A stretch of DNA of 39,258 nucleotides, taken from NCBI GenBank assembly GCA_937916405.1, contig CALFUF010000111.1, forward strand, positions 1-39,258, read 5' to 3'. Positions within the stretch are counted from its first letter, which is position 1. Every line of letters begins with the position of its first letter. Source of the stretch: an uncultured Prevotella sp. GTDB taxonomy: Bacteria > Bacteroidota > Bacteroidia > Bacteroidales > Bacteroidaceae. Positions 30,954-39,192 of the stretch are shown piece by piece. A program made the translations under genes and the position numbers. The notes under the pieces were generated by a model. That model ran no database searches and was not told the DNA's origin. It saw only the letters and a program-made list of their open reading frames with translations.

Positions 30954-31789
30954 AGGCAAGCAAGGGCAAAGAGTATACTATTGTATTTTGCTTCGGGAGA
31001 GTCACCCCGGGAGGGAACTACCACCGGACAGACGGTGCCACAGAGTATACCGGCAGTACGGGCTCTGGCAAAGAGCGTCATGGATTTGTAGAAGGCATTA
31101 CCTGCTTCGATATCAGGCATTACAAGTATATCAGCCTCTCCATTCAATGGCGATGAGATGCCTTTTGCCTTTAGTGCCTCCATGGAACAAGCAGACTTTA
31201 CATCTAAGGGACCATCGACGATACATTTGCCGAATTGTCCATCAACAGCCATTTGCTTAATATCTTGATAACCTTCTACAAAGGGAAACTGTCTGCCACC
31301 ATGCTCGGCACAATGGATCAGGGCGACACGAGGCTCTTTGATACGCAACTTGTGGCAGATGTCGGTCGCATAACGCACTTGTTCTGTGCGTTGTTTCTGG
31401 GTAGGATAGGGGATGACGGCTACATCAGTGAAGAAGAGAAGTTTGGGATAAGTTGGTATCTCCGCCACTGAGAGGTGTGTCAATACCCGTCCTTCTGGTA
31501 GTAATCCTGACACCTTGTTCAGAATAGCTCGCAAGAGGATATCCGTACCGATAAGTCCTTTCATCAGTACATCAGCATCACCCCTGCGGATCAGAGCTAC
31601 AGCCTTTTCCGCTGCGCGCTCTGGTAGGGTGTCATTAATGCGTATAACCTCTGCTAATTGGGTGTCCTCAACTATTCTCAGTGCTTCCATTGTTGCCGCA
31701 TCAGTAGCGTTGACGGCAACGATACGCAGTTGTCTGTGTGCCTTGGCGACCAGCAACTGGATATCTTGGAATGTCTTGATGGTGTTCAT
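30950..31789 (-). CDS. ptb: Phosphate butyryltransferase family protein
   Basis: A 279-residue member of the Pta/Ptb family (MNTIKTFQDIQLLVAKA...). It has the ADVLMKGLIGTDILLRAIL segment near 80-98, the FFTDVAVIPYPT motif and a C-terminal GTVCPVVVPSRGDSPEAKYNSI phosphate-site motif. It exchanges CoA for phosphate on butyryl- or branched acyl-CoA, and Buk then makes ATP. I choose ATG 31789, which overlaps the fcl stop codon as ATGA; an in-frame codon at 31807 lies inside fcl and is less likely. Its placement after GDP-fucose synthesis genes is unusual. Confidence 0.9.
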   Translation of the reverse strand: MNTIKTFQDIQLLVAKAHRQLRIVAVNATDAATMEALRIVEDTQLAEVIRINDTLPERAAEKAVALIRRGDADVLMKGLIGTDILLRAILNKVSGLLPEGRVLTHLSVAEIPTYPKLLFFTDVAVIPYPTQKQRTEQVRYATDICHKLRIKEPRVALIHCAEHGGRQFPFVEGYQDIKQMAVDGQFGKCIVDGPLDVKSACSMEALKAKGISSPLNGEADILVMPDIEAGNAFYKSMTLFARARTAGILCGTVCPVVVPSRGDSPEAKYNSILFALACL

Positions 31790-33003
31790 AACGATTGTCG
31801 ATACCACTCATACAGTTTTCTCACGCCATCCTCAATCTCGACTTTATGCGTCCACCCTAACGAGTGAAGCTTAGTGACATCAATGAGCTTACGCATGGTA
31901 CCATCTGGCTTACTGGTGTCAAACTCGACAGTACCCTCAAAACCAACTGTCTTCACCACCAGTTCAGAAAGTTCACGAATCGTCAGTTCCTTGCCCGTTC
32001 CTACGTTGATATGGCAATTGCGAATCTCACCCAGGGAGGGGATAGCACCGCCACGACCAGCGGAATGGTTACGGTCTACCGCACCGTCGGTGCTGGCACC
32101 ATAGTGGACACTGGAGTATTTCTCAATGCCAATGACATCCTTAAAGTCCACATTCAGAAGGATATGTACGGAGGCATCCGCCATGTCCTCGCTCCACAAG
32201 AACTCACGAAGGGGAGTGCCTGTACCCCAAAGGACTACCTTGTTATCATGGATGCCGTACTTGGCAAGAACGTTTAGGACGTTCTCTCGTTTAGAGTTGA
32301 GTGTTGAGAGTTTAGGGTCAGTGGAAAGTGTAGAGTCTGTAAGACCTTCGCCAGACATGCCCTCCACTGGTCTCTTATTCAGGTCAACGGCAATCTTCTC
32401 CCACTCGCCGTCGTGAATCAGCTTCGCCAGATAAATCTTACGCATCATGGCGGGCATCACATGGCTATTCTCCAAATGGAAATTGTCATTAGGACCATAA
32501 AGGTTCGTAGGCATCACGGCGATATAATTGGTGCCGTATTGCAGGTTATAGCTCTCGCACATCTTCAGACCAGCGATCTTCGCTATGGCATATTCCTCGT
32601 TGGTGTACTCCAAAGGACTTGTCAGCAGGCAGTCCTCCTTCATGGGCTGTGGCGCATTCTTCGGATAGATACAGGTACTGCCCAAGAACAGCAGCTTTTT
32701 CACGCCATGGGCATACGCCTCAGAGATAACATTACATTGCATCTTCATGTTCTGCATGATGAAGTCAGCGCGATACAAAGAGTTCGCCATGATACCACCC
32801 ACGAAGGCGGCGGCAAGCACCACAGCATCAGGCTGTTCCTCATCAAAGAACTTCTTGACTGCGACTTGGTCAGTCAAATCCAGTTCCTTGTGACTACGTC
32901 CAACAAGGTTGGTATACCCACGTTGCTGCAGATTGTTCCAAATAGCGGAGCCCACCAGTCCGTGGTGTCCTGCCACATAGATCTTACTATTCTTGTCTAA
33001 CAT
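31786..33003 (-). CDS. fcl: GDP-L-fucose synthase
   Basis: An extended SDR enzyme. The NADPH loop is VAGHHGLVGSAIW near 10-22, the active site has the Ser in LGSTCIYP near 107-114 and the catalytic EYANEEYAIAK-like motif with Tyr and Lys (TNEEYAIAK near 133-141). LYGPNDNF and RPVEGMSGEG follow. It makes GDP-L-fucose from the 4-keto-6-deoxy intermediate by epimerisation and reduction. The dehydratase (gmd) is not in the window. The protein has 405 residues, longer than the usual 310-370. Part of the excess (about residues 225-238) is encoded by a 7-bp repeat array. It follows manC by 21 bp. Confidence 0.92.
   Translation of the reverse strand: MLDKNSKIYVAGHHGLVGSAIWNNLQQRGYTNLVGRSHKELDLTDQVAVKKFFDEEQPDAVVLAAAFVGGIMANSLYRADFIMQNMKMQCNVISEAYAHGVKKLLFLGSTCIYPKNAPQPMKEDCLLTSPLEYTNEEYAIAKIAGLKMCESYNLQYGTNYIAVMPTNLYGPNDNFHLENSHVMPAMMRKIYLAKLIHDGEWEKIAVDLNKRPVEGMSGEGLTDSTLSTDPKLSTLNSKRENVLNVLAKYGIHDNKVVLWGTGTPLREFLWSEDMADASVHILLNVDFKDVIGIEKYSSVHYGASTDGAVDRNHSAGRGGAIPSLGEIRNCHINVGTGKELTIRELSELVVKTVGFEGTVEFDTSKPDGTMRKLIDVTKLHSLGWTHKVEIEDGVRKLYEWYRQSL
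32289..32330. repeat. 7-bp-period repeat in fcl
   Basis: Six units, of which the first four are GTTTAGA, GTTGAGT, GTTGAGA and GTTTAGG, and the last two (GTCAGTG, GAAAGTG) are more diverged. The 42 bp equal 14 codons and encode a Ser/Thr/Leu-rich loop (STLSTDPKLSTLN) in the middle of Fcl. Confidence 0.75.
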
Positions 33004-33024
33004 GATATTATGGAGGATACAGGT

Positions 33025-34095
33025 TTATTTGTCTTGACCACTGAACTGCTTGATACGCTGCTCCTCTGAGAGTTTACAGATGAGCAGAGTGTCATTATTC
33101 TCTGCTACGATATAGCCATCAAGTCCTTGTATGACCACCTTTTTCTCTTGTGTGGTATGCACCATGCAGTTATGGGACTCTATCATGGTGATATCCTCTC
33201 CAATGCAGGCATTCCCATAAAGGTCTTGTTTGGTGTTCTGTTGCAGAGACCCCCAGGTCCCCAGGTCGCTCCACCCGAAATCGGCGGGACATACAAAGAT
33301 CTCTTCCGCCTTCTCCATGATAGCGTAGTCAACTGAAATGTTCTCACATTCAGGGAATAGACGGTCAATCTCTTCTTGTTCCTTATCGGTGCCATAGATG
33401 GGCAACAACGACTCAAAGATCTTTGCCATGGCGGGCTGATAGATACGGAAGGCATTGACAATGGTGGACACATTCCAGATGAAAATACCGGCATTCCAGA
33501 AATAGTTGTTCTTGCTGATATATTGTTTTGCCGTCTCCAGATCGGGCTTCTCACGGAAAGAATCCACACGGAAGATACCCTTGTTACGCAGGGAATTGCT
33601 CGATAATGCCGCCTGGATATATCCGTAACCTGTCTCTGGACGTGACGGTTTCATACCTAAAGTAACGATAGCGTCACTATCGTAGGTGAAATCCATACAC
33701 TCGGTAATGACACGACGGAACTCATTGATATTAATAACCACATGGTCACTCGGAGAGACAACAATGTTCGCCTTTGGGTCAGCCGACTTGATGCGCCAAC
33801 TGACATAGGCAATACATGGAGCGGTATTACGACGACATGGCTCACAAAGGATATGGTTACGGGGTATCTCTGGTAGTTGCTCGGCGACGATGTCCACATA
33901 ATTACGATTGGTAACTACCCAAACATTCTCACGAGGAATAATGGTGTCAAAACGCTCAACGGTCAGTTGTAGCAGAGTCTTGCCAATACCCAGAACGTCA
34001 ATGAACTGTTTGGGGTGCTCTGAGGTACTCATGGGCCAGAAACGACTTCCTACACCTCCTGCCATGATAACCAGATGGTTGTTCTTTCTTGCCAT
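33025..34095 (-). CDS. manC: Mannose-1-phosphate guanylyltransferase
   Basis: A 356-residue nucleotidyltransferase. The pyrophosphorylase motif IMAGGVGSRFWPMSTSEHPK at about 10-29 is complete. VVSPSDHVV near 112-120, the GYGYIQ motif, FREKPDLETA near 180-189 and FWNAGIFIW follow. It makes GDP-mannose from mannose 1-phosphate and GTP. There is no C-terminal isomerase domain, as expected at this length. It is first in the operon with fcl, ptb and buk, and its product would feed fucose and mannose into the glycans encoded upstream. A -7 box lies 26 bp before the ATG. Confidence 0.93.
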   Translation of the reverse strand: MARKNNHLVIMAGGVGSRFWPMSTSEHPKQFIDVLGIGKTLLQLTVERFDTIIPRENVWVVTNRNYVDIVAEQLPEIPRNHILCEPCRRNTAPCIAYVSWRIKSADPKANIVVSPSDHVVININEFRRVITECMDFTYDSDAIVTLGMKPSRPETGYGYIQAALSSNSLRNKGIFRVDSFREKPDLETAKQYISKNNYFWNAGIFIWNVSTIVNAFRIYQPAMAKIFESLLPIYGTDKEQEEIDRLFPECENISVDYAIMEKAEEIFVCPADFGWSDLGTWGSLQQNTKQDLYGNACIGEDITMIESHNCMVHTTQEKKVVIQGLDGYIVAENNDTLLICKLSEEQRIKQFSGQDK

Positions 34096-34121
34096 AATGA
34101 TTAATTAATTTGAATGTTCGG

Positions 34122-34129
34122 CAAATATA
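34122..34129 (-). promoter_or_regulatory. Putative -7 element for manC operon
   Basis: TATATTTG on the minus strand, 26 bp upstream of the manC ATG. No TTG at 19-22 bp spacing was seen. Confidence 0.45.
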
Positions 34130-34155
34130 CAAAAAAGTTTCGATATGAACGAATA

Positions 34156-34782
34156 TTATTGCTTTTTTCTTTTCATATATGACTTCACGACAAAGTATAC
34201 AATGGCTATCAATACCAGTGCAATAATAATGATTTTGATATACTCTGCATACTCACTGATCTTGTCGTTGAGCTGTTCCTCGGGTACGATGGCATGCAGA
34301 TACCAGCCTAAGGCTGCGAGAATACTATGCCATACACCAGCACCAATCGTTGTATATAACAGGAACTTCCAGTAGTTCATCTTGGCAAGACCGGCAGGGA
34401 TGGATATCAGGTGACGGATACCGGGAATCAAACGTCCTGTCAGGGTTGCCACAATACCATGGTCATCGAAATATCTCTCACTCTTCTCCACCTTCTCCTG
34501 ATTCAACAGACACATCTTTCCCCACTTGCTATTGGCAAAGCGGTAAATAACGGGTCTGCCGACGTAATAGGCGACTACATAGTTGATAGAAGCTCCTACG
34601 TCTGCTCCGATAGTAGCGAAGAGAATCACCAGGAATACATCTAAGTTACCACCTGCCGCATGATACGCGGCGGGAGTCACTACAAACTCAGAAGGAACAG
34701 GAACTACCGTACTCTCAAGGAGCATCAGGAATAATATGGTACCATAGTTGAGGTTGGATAGAAGAGAGGAGATGAAATTCAT
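34156..34782 (-). CDS. DedA/VTT family membrane protein
   Basis: A 208-residue protein with about five hydrophobic segments. The family signature appears as the ESTVVPVPSEFVVTPA loop near 23-38 and the TLTGRLIPGIRHLISIPAGL motif near 115-134, which holds the conserved Arg, Pro and Gly residues. Members act as lipid transporters or scramblases, including for undecaprenyl phosphate. That would suit the nearby glycan genes, but this operon (glnS, TPR, dedA) is a housekeeping one. The start overlaps the TPR gene stop as ATGA. The C-terminus is basic. Confidence 0.88.
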   Translation of the reverse strand: MNFISSLLSNLNYGTILFLMLLESTVVPVPSEFVVTPAAYHAAGGNLDVFLVILFATIGADVGASINYVVAYYVGRPVIYRFANSKWGKMCLLNQEKVEKSERYFDDHGIVATLTGRLIPGIRHLISIPAGLAKMNYWKFLLYTTIGAGVWHSILAALGWYLHAIVPEEQLNDKISEYAEYIKIIIIALVLIAIVYFVVKSYMKRKKQ

Positions 34783-36203
34783 TTTTTCAATTTTTGATAC
34801 ATATAATGATAATATTCTTTTGCAGCCATGTCCTCAGGGAAGAGATGTCCCAAGACCGACCGTGCCTCACTGGGATTACGCTCAACGGCTATACGCAAAT
34901 ACATCAAGAACTCCTCGGTATAGCCTAAGTCATTGCAGCATAGTGCCATATAGGAGTACCCTTGGTCATATTCATCGTTGACCACCATCGTGAAGAATTT
35001 CTGTAACATCTCATAGGCGGCTTTCACGTATTTGTTGTCATATAACGACACAATGATGCGTAAAATGACGTTAGGGTCATTGTTAGAACGGACAATCGCG
35101 TTCTTGAAGACTTCCTCAGCCCTTTGGTTTTGCCCATTCTCTAACAGGATATGTCCTTTCAGGGTCAGCATGTCAATGTGGTCACAGTCCAGCTGGCGGG
35201 TCTCATCGATATAATGTAACGCATCATCCAAACGCTGCAGGGAACTGCAACAGAGGGCGAGCTCCTGATAGATTTGCGGGAGAAACTGAAAGTCCCGAGG
35301 ACATACAGCCAGTGCCTGTTGAAGTGTAGCCAGTGCCTCCTCATGTCTGTTAAGACCGCTCAGGCAGGCGCCTTTGTTCAAGAGACTGAATCCGTCTGGA
35401 GATGATAGTTCCCCATAACGGTCATAATAATGAATGGCCTCTTCAAGATTCCCAAGTCTTAATAATGCGTTAGCCTTGTTGATGACTGCCTCCGCATCCT
35501 CAGGGTCAATGGCTATGGCATATTCACTACTCGTCACGGCACCACTGAAGTTGTCGTTCATATATTGGGCATTAGAGAGTGCGTTCCAATAGCGTTTAGA
35601 ATAAGGGTCTTTGTCTAATAGCTCGTTAAAGATACGCTCACTGTCTTTATATTTGCCAATACCGAAGAGTGCCCGTGCCATCAACTCCTTGAAATCGTTG
35701 CTGTCATCGCCTTTGGTGCGCATCATCCATTCATACGCCTTGTCGTTCACATCATAGTCGGAGAAGATATTGGCGATATCCATGACGGAATTCTGGTATT
35801 CATCAGGTGGAACGGTCTTGAGGTATTCTCGTAGATAGGTGTCGGCTTCCTCCACATGATCTTGTGCAATCATCAGCTCCGCCTGCATATAGTGATACTC
35901 TGGGTCGTCCTTACTCTCAATCTGCTCAATATATTCCTGTGCGGAGTCAATATCTCCCTGTGTCAAAGCCTCACGAGCCTTGTACACATTGGGTAATGTG
36001 GCATTGGGATATAAGGACAATGCGTAGTCTATGACTTTATCCGCTTGTGTGTCTTTCCCTATGTAATGATAGTAATCGGCGATATCTGCCAAATCGTCGG
36101 CATCCATAAAAAGGGGATGCCCCGATTTGGCAGACTCCTCAAAGTGGTCCAGGATAGTCCTGAACTCCTCGCTGTCAAAATATTCGTCGCCTGTTTTCTT
36201 CAT
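34779..36203 (-). CDS. Tetratricopeptide repeat protein
   Basis: A 474-residue helical protein without signal peptide or membrane helix, made of about twelve TPR-like helix pairs. Examples are the SYAIAIDPEDAEAVINKANALLRLG-type segment in the middle and the following EEALATLQQALAVCP repeat. Such proteins serve as cytoplasmic scaffolds; the partner is unknown. It begins with ATG at 36203, sharing one base with the glnS stop (TAATG), and its own stop overlaps the dedA-type start. It is therefore strictly co-translated with both neighbours. Confidence 0.85.
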   Translation of the reverse strand: MKKTGDEYFDSEEFRTILDHFEESAKSGHPLFMDADDLADIADYYHYIGKDTQADKVIDYALSLYPNATLPNVYKAREALTQGDIDSAQEYIEQIESKDDPEYHYMQAELMIAQDHVEEADTYLREYLKTVPPDEYQNSVMDIANIFSDYDVNDKAYEWMMRTKGDDSNDFKELMARALFGIGKYKDSERIFNELLDKDPYSKRYWNALSNAQYMNDNFSGAVTSSEYAIAIDPEDAEAVINKANALLRLGNLEEAIHYYDRYGELSSPDGFSLLNKGACLSGLNRHEEALATLQQALAVCPRDFQFLPQIYQELALCCSSLQRLDDALHYIDETRQLDCDHIDMLTLKGHILLENGQNQRAEEVFKNAIVRSNNDPNVILRIIVSLYDNKYVKAAYEMLQKFFTMVVNDEYDQGYSYMALCCNDLGYTEEFLMYLRIAVERNPSEARSVLGHLFPEDMAAKEYYHYMYQKLKK

Positions 36204-37921
36204 TACTTATTCATCTTCGCCCAAGTGTCTTTCAGTCCGACAGTCTTGTTGAAGATGAGGTGACCTTCCTTGGATGACTCATCGAGGGTGAAGTATCCGA
36301 TACGCTGGAACTGCAGGAAGTCACCAGGTTTTTTCTCTGTGAGGTATTGCTCTACATAGCAGTTCTTCAATACTGTCAAAGAATTGGGATTGAGTAACTC
36401 ACGGAAGTCACGCTCATCAGCACCGGGATTCTCCACAGAGAAAAGACGGTCGTAAAGACGTACCTCTGCAGGTACTGCGTTCTGACAACTCAGCCAGTGC
36501 AGTGTCTTACCTTTGATCTTACGGTCGGCACCTGGTTGACCACTGCGGGTATCAGGGTCGTAGGTGGCGTAAATGGTTGTGACATTGCCCTCGGCATCCT
36601 TGTCACAGGGATGCTCCTCGTCACATTTGATGATATAGGCATTCTTCAGACGTACCTCCTTGCCTGGAGCTAAGCGCATGAATTTCTTCTCGGCAACTTC
36701 CATGAAGTCGTCACGCTCAATCCATAGCTCACGACCAAAGGTGATGGTGTGCTTTCCGTCTGCCTCATTCTCAGGATTATTGATCGCCTCCATCTGCTCC
36801 GTCTTACCCTCAGGATAATTGGTGATAACGAGCTTAACAGGATTCAATACCGCAGAAACACGACAAGCCTTCTTGTTCAGGTCGTCACGGACAGCAGCCT
36901 CTAACAATGCGTAGTCGTTCAACGCGTCAAATTTGGTGTATCCGATAGACTTGATGAAGTTGCGGATACTCTGTGCGGAATAACCACGACGACGCATACC
37001 GCAAACAGTCGGCATACGGGGATCACTCCAGCCGTCAACCAGTCCCTCGTCCACCAACGCCTTCAGCTTACGCTTAGACATCACAGTATAGGTCAGGTTC
37101 AGGCGATTGAACTCAATCTGACGAGGACGATAAGCGGTCTGTCCTTCCTTTTCTTGCAGGAAGTCTACAAACTTGTCATAGAGTGGGCGGTGAGGAACGA
37201 ACTCCAATGTACAGATAGAGTGGGTGACACCCTCGAAATAGTCGCTCTGTCCATGGGCGAAGTCATACATCGGGTAACAGTGCCATTTGGTACCTGTACG
37301 GTGATGGGGTATCTGGATGATACGATAGATAATCGGATCACGGAAATGCATATTGGGGTTTGCCATATCAAGTTTGGCACGTAACACCATAGAGCCCTCC
37401 ACAGCCTCGGGTGTGTTCATCTGACGGAACAGACGCAGGTTCTCCTCTATGGGACGGTCACGGAACGGACTGGGTCTGCCTGCCTGTGTGGGTGTTCCTT
37501 TCTGTTCGGCAATCTGCTCAGAGGTCTGCTCGTCAACGTAAGCGAGTCCTTTCTCAATAAGCCAGATGGCGAAATCCCATAACTTATCGAAATAGTCGGA
37601 GGCATAATAGACATTCTCCCAGTGGAAACCAAGCCACTTGATATCGTTCATGATGTTCTCCACATATTCCGTATTCTCTTTGGTAGGGTTCGTGTCATCG
37701 AAACGGAGATTACAAATACCTCCGTATTTCTCGGCAACACCGAAGTCCATGCAGATAGCCTTGGCATGTCCGATGTGAATATATCCGTTGGGCTCTGGTG
37801 GAAAACGGGTCTGTATTCTACCTCCGTTCTTACCGGCAGCGAGGTCACCCTCCACCATCTGCTCTACAAAGCTGAGACTCTTCTTCTCTTCGTTCTCAGT
37901 CAAATTCTTCTCTTCTGTCAT
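36203..37921 (-). CDS. glnS: Glutaminyl-tRNA synthetase
   Basis: A class I aminoacyl-tRNA synthetase of 572 residues. The HIGH motif appears as PPEPNGYIHIGHA (41-53). LRFDDTNPTKE near 72-82 is the tRNA/ATP site, and VMSKRK near 280 is the KMSKS-like motif. The C-terminal beta-barrel anticodon domains follow from about 340. It charges tRNA-Gln with glutamine. A -7 box is 28 bp upstream of the ATG. Seven-bp repeats (37964-37991) fill the -33 region, so the promoter lacks a visible TTG. Confidence 0.96.
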   Translation of the reverse strand: MTEEKNLTENEEKKSLSFVEQMVEGDLAAGKNGGRIQTRFPPEPNGYIHIGHAKAICMDFGVAEKYGGICNLRFDDTNPTKENTEYVENIMNDIKWLGFHWENVYYASDYFDKLWDFAIWLIEKGLAYVDEQTSEQIAEQKGTPTQAGRPSPFRDRPIEENLRLFRQMNTPEAVEGSMVLRAKLDMANPNMHFRDPIIYRIIQIPHHRTGTKWHCYPMYDFAHGQSDYFEGVTHSICTLEFVPHRPLYDKFVDFLQEKEGQTAYRPRQIEFNRLNLTYTVMSKRKLKALVDEGLVDGWSDPRMPTVCGMRRRGYSAQSIRNFIKSIGYTKFDALNDYALLEAAVRDDLNKKACRVSAVLNPVKLVITNYPEGKTEQMEAINNPENEADGKHTITFGRELWIERDDFMEVAEKKFMRLAPGKEVRLKNAYIIKCDEEHPCDKDAEGNVTTIYATYDPDTRSGQPGADRKIKGKTLHWLSCQNAVPAEVRLYDRLFSVENPGADERDFRELLNPNSLTVLKNCYVEQYLTEKKPGDFLQFQRIGYFTLDESSKEGHLIFNKTVGLKDTWAKMNK

Positions 37922-37948
37922 GATATATTAAACGTTTAATTTTGTTTG

Positions 37949-37956
37949 CAAAGGTA
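37949..37956 (-). promoter_or_regulatory. Putative -7 element for glnS operon
   Basis: TACCTTTG on the minus strand, 28 bp upstream of the ATG. The -33 region is occupied by a 7-bp repeat array and has no TTG. Confidence 0.5.
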
Positions 37957-37963
37957 CTAAAAA

Positions 37964-37991
37964 GTTTAGAGTTAAAAGTTGAAAGTAGTAA
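37964..37991. repeat. 7-bp-period repeat upstream of glnS
   Basis: Four units, GTTTAGA, GTTAAAA, GTTGAAA and GTAGTAA, in the same register and style as the arrays in the glycan genes. They lie directly upstream of the glnS -7 box. Confidence 0.65.
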
Positions 37992-38039
37992 GTTTTTTCG
38001 TTTAACCCATAAAATATGTTATTTAACATAAGATTTTAT

Positions 38040-38070
38040 TTGCAGGAGTGTTAAAAAGGCTGTACCTTTG
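38040..38070 (+). promoter_or_regulatory. Promoter without a following coding gene
   Basis: TTG (38040-38042) followed after exactly 20 bp by TACCTTTG (38063-38070), a perfect consensus on the plus strand. No plus-strand gene follows: the region runs into the 3' end of mltG. Confidence 0.7.
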
Positions 38071-38074
38071 CCCC

Positions 38075-38160
38075 CGTTATCCTGAATACAATCTTTTTAC
38101 CTTAAAAAGGACTAATACCGATTAAATTGCCCCTCGCTGTGAAGCAAGGAGCATTTTTTT
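38075..38160 (+). ncRNA. Candidate small RNA of about 85 nt
   Basis: It starts just after a perfect promoter. The first hairpin is CTTTTT-ACCTT-AAAAAG (38093-38109). The last (38129-38152) has TGC/GCA, CCT/AGG and GC/GC arms interrupted by two C-A mismatches, and is followed by seven T. The mismatches become G-U pairs on the minus strand, so this second hairpin could instead serve mltG. The name of a known RNA family cannot be given from sequence alone. Confidence 0.45.
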
Positions 38161-39184
38161 ATTTTATCCCTTTCTCGTTAAGTGCTTTCGTGTACTTTGC
38201 CGCATTCTTTAAATGTTCGGAATAGGTCTTGGCAAAGTTATGGGTACCAGAGAAATCCTCTTTGGCACACATATACAGATACTCATGGTCAACGGCATTC
38301 AGCACAGCGTCAATCCCTTTGATAGAGGCAATCTTGATGGGACCTGGGGGCAGTCCTTCATTGACATAGGTGTTATAAGGACTGTTGATTTTAAGCATAT
38401 TGTTGTAAATCCGTTTCAGTGCAAAGTCCTTGAGGGCAAACTTGATGGTAGGGTCAGCCTGCAAAGGCATGTTCTGTTTCAGTCGGTTGATATACATCCC
38501 GGCAATCATCGGCTTTTCAGCAGTATTTGCTGTCTCCTCGTCAATAATGGAGGCGAGGGTAGCCACCTCGTTAGGTGTAAGGCTTCGCTGGGCTGCCTTT
38601 GCCGTCCGATCACCATTCCAGAAGCGGTCATGCTCTTTCTGCATGCGTTCCAATAGTCCGTCAAGACTTACATTCCAATAAACCTCATAGGTATTGGGCA
38701 CAAACATGGCAGCGATGGTACAGGTGTCATAACCATATTTGGAGCAAGTCTCTTGTGAATAAAGGGCTGATGCTATGGCAGCGGAGTCAATCATCAGCTT
38801 CTTACCGAGATAGGAAGCCAGCCAGTCCATCGTGCGGGACTCGGGAACCGTAAGCTTCAGACTCTCTTGCAGCCCGTTCTTCAGATGACGATAGATGGTA
38901 ACGGCACTCTCACCTGGTTTGATGGCATAACGTCCGGTCTTGATCTGTTCGTCATAATCAGCATGGCGAAACAGGGTCTGCAGTCCTGCCATACCGGCTG
39001 GTGATGCGACAGGCTTGATCTTGGCAATCACACTGTCTTGGGTATCATCCTCGTCAATATATATATAATGTGTCTCTTTTACTGTCGATACAGAACTGAA
39101 GAAGTAGTAACACGTCAGTCCTATAACTAGGAGTAGTCCAATGACAGCAGGGATTAAATATCTCTTGGAACTTTGTATCTTCAT
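38159..39184 (-). CDS. mltG: Endolytic murein transglycosylase MltG
   Basis: A YceG-type protein of about 341 residues. A basic N-terminus and one membrane helix (IPAVIGLLLVIGLTCYYFF) anchor it, and the rest is periplasmic. It includes a LysM-like part (about 50-115) and the catalytic domain with TLASIIDEET, followed by MYINRLKQNMPLQADPT and NTYVNEGLPPGPI. The family cuts nascent glycan strands in peptidoglycan, setting their length. In the active motif, the first acidic position is Asp where many homologues have Glu (SIVEKET). I start at ATG 39184; a GTG at 39196 that overlaps the previous stop is also possible. Confidence 0.92.
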   Translation of the reverse strand: MKIQSSKRYLIPAVIGLLLVIGLTCYYFFSSVSTVKETHYIYIDEDDTQDSVIAKIKPVASPAGMAGLQTLFRHADYDEQIKTGRYAIKPGESAVTIYRHLKNGLQESLKLTVPESRTMDWLASYLGKKLMIDSAAIASALYSQETCSKYGYDTCTIAAMFVPNTYEVYWNVSLDGLLERMQKEHDRFWNGDRTAKAAQRSLTPNEVATLASIIDEETANTAEKPMIAGMYINRLKQNMPLQADPTIKFALKDFALKRIYNNMLKINSPYNTYVNEGLPPGPIKIASIKGIDAVLNAVDHEYLYMCAKEDFSGTHNFAKTYSEHLKNAAKYTKALNEKGIK

Positions 39185-39192
39185 ATCTTTTA

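Noticed and set aside
32413..33000. 195-codon plus-strand frame opposite fcl
   Set aside because: It is antisense to a clear GDP-L-fucose synthase gene, with no own signals.
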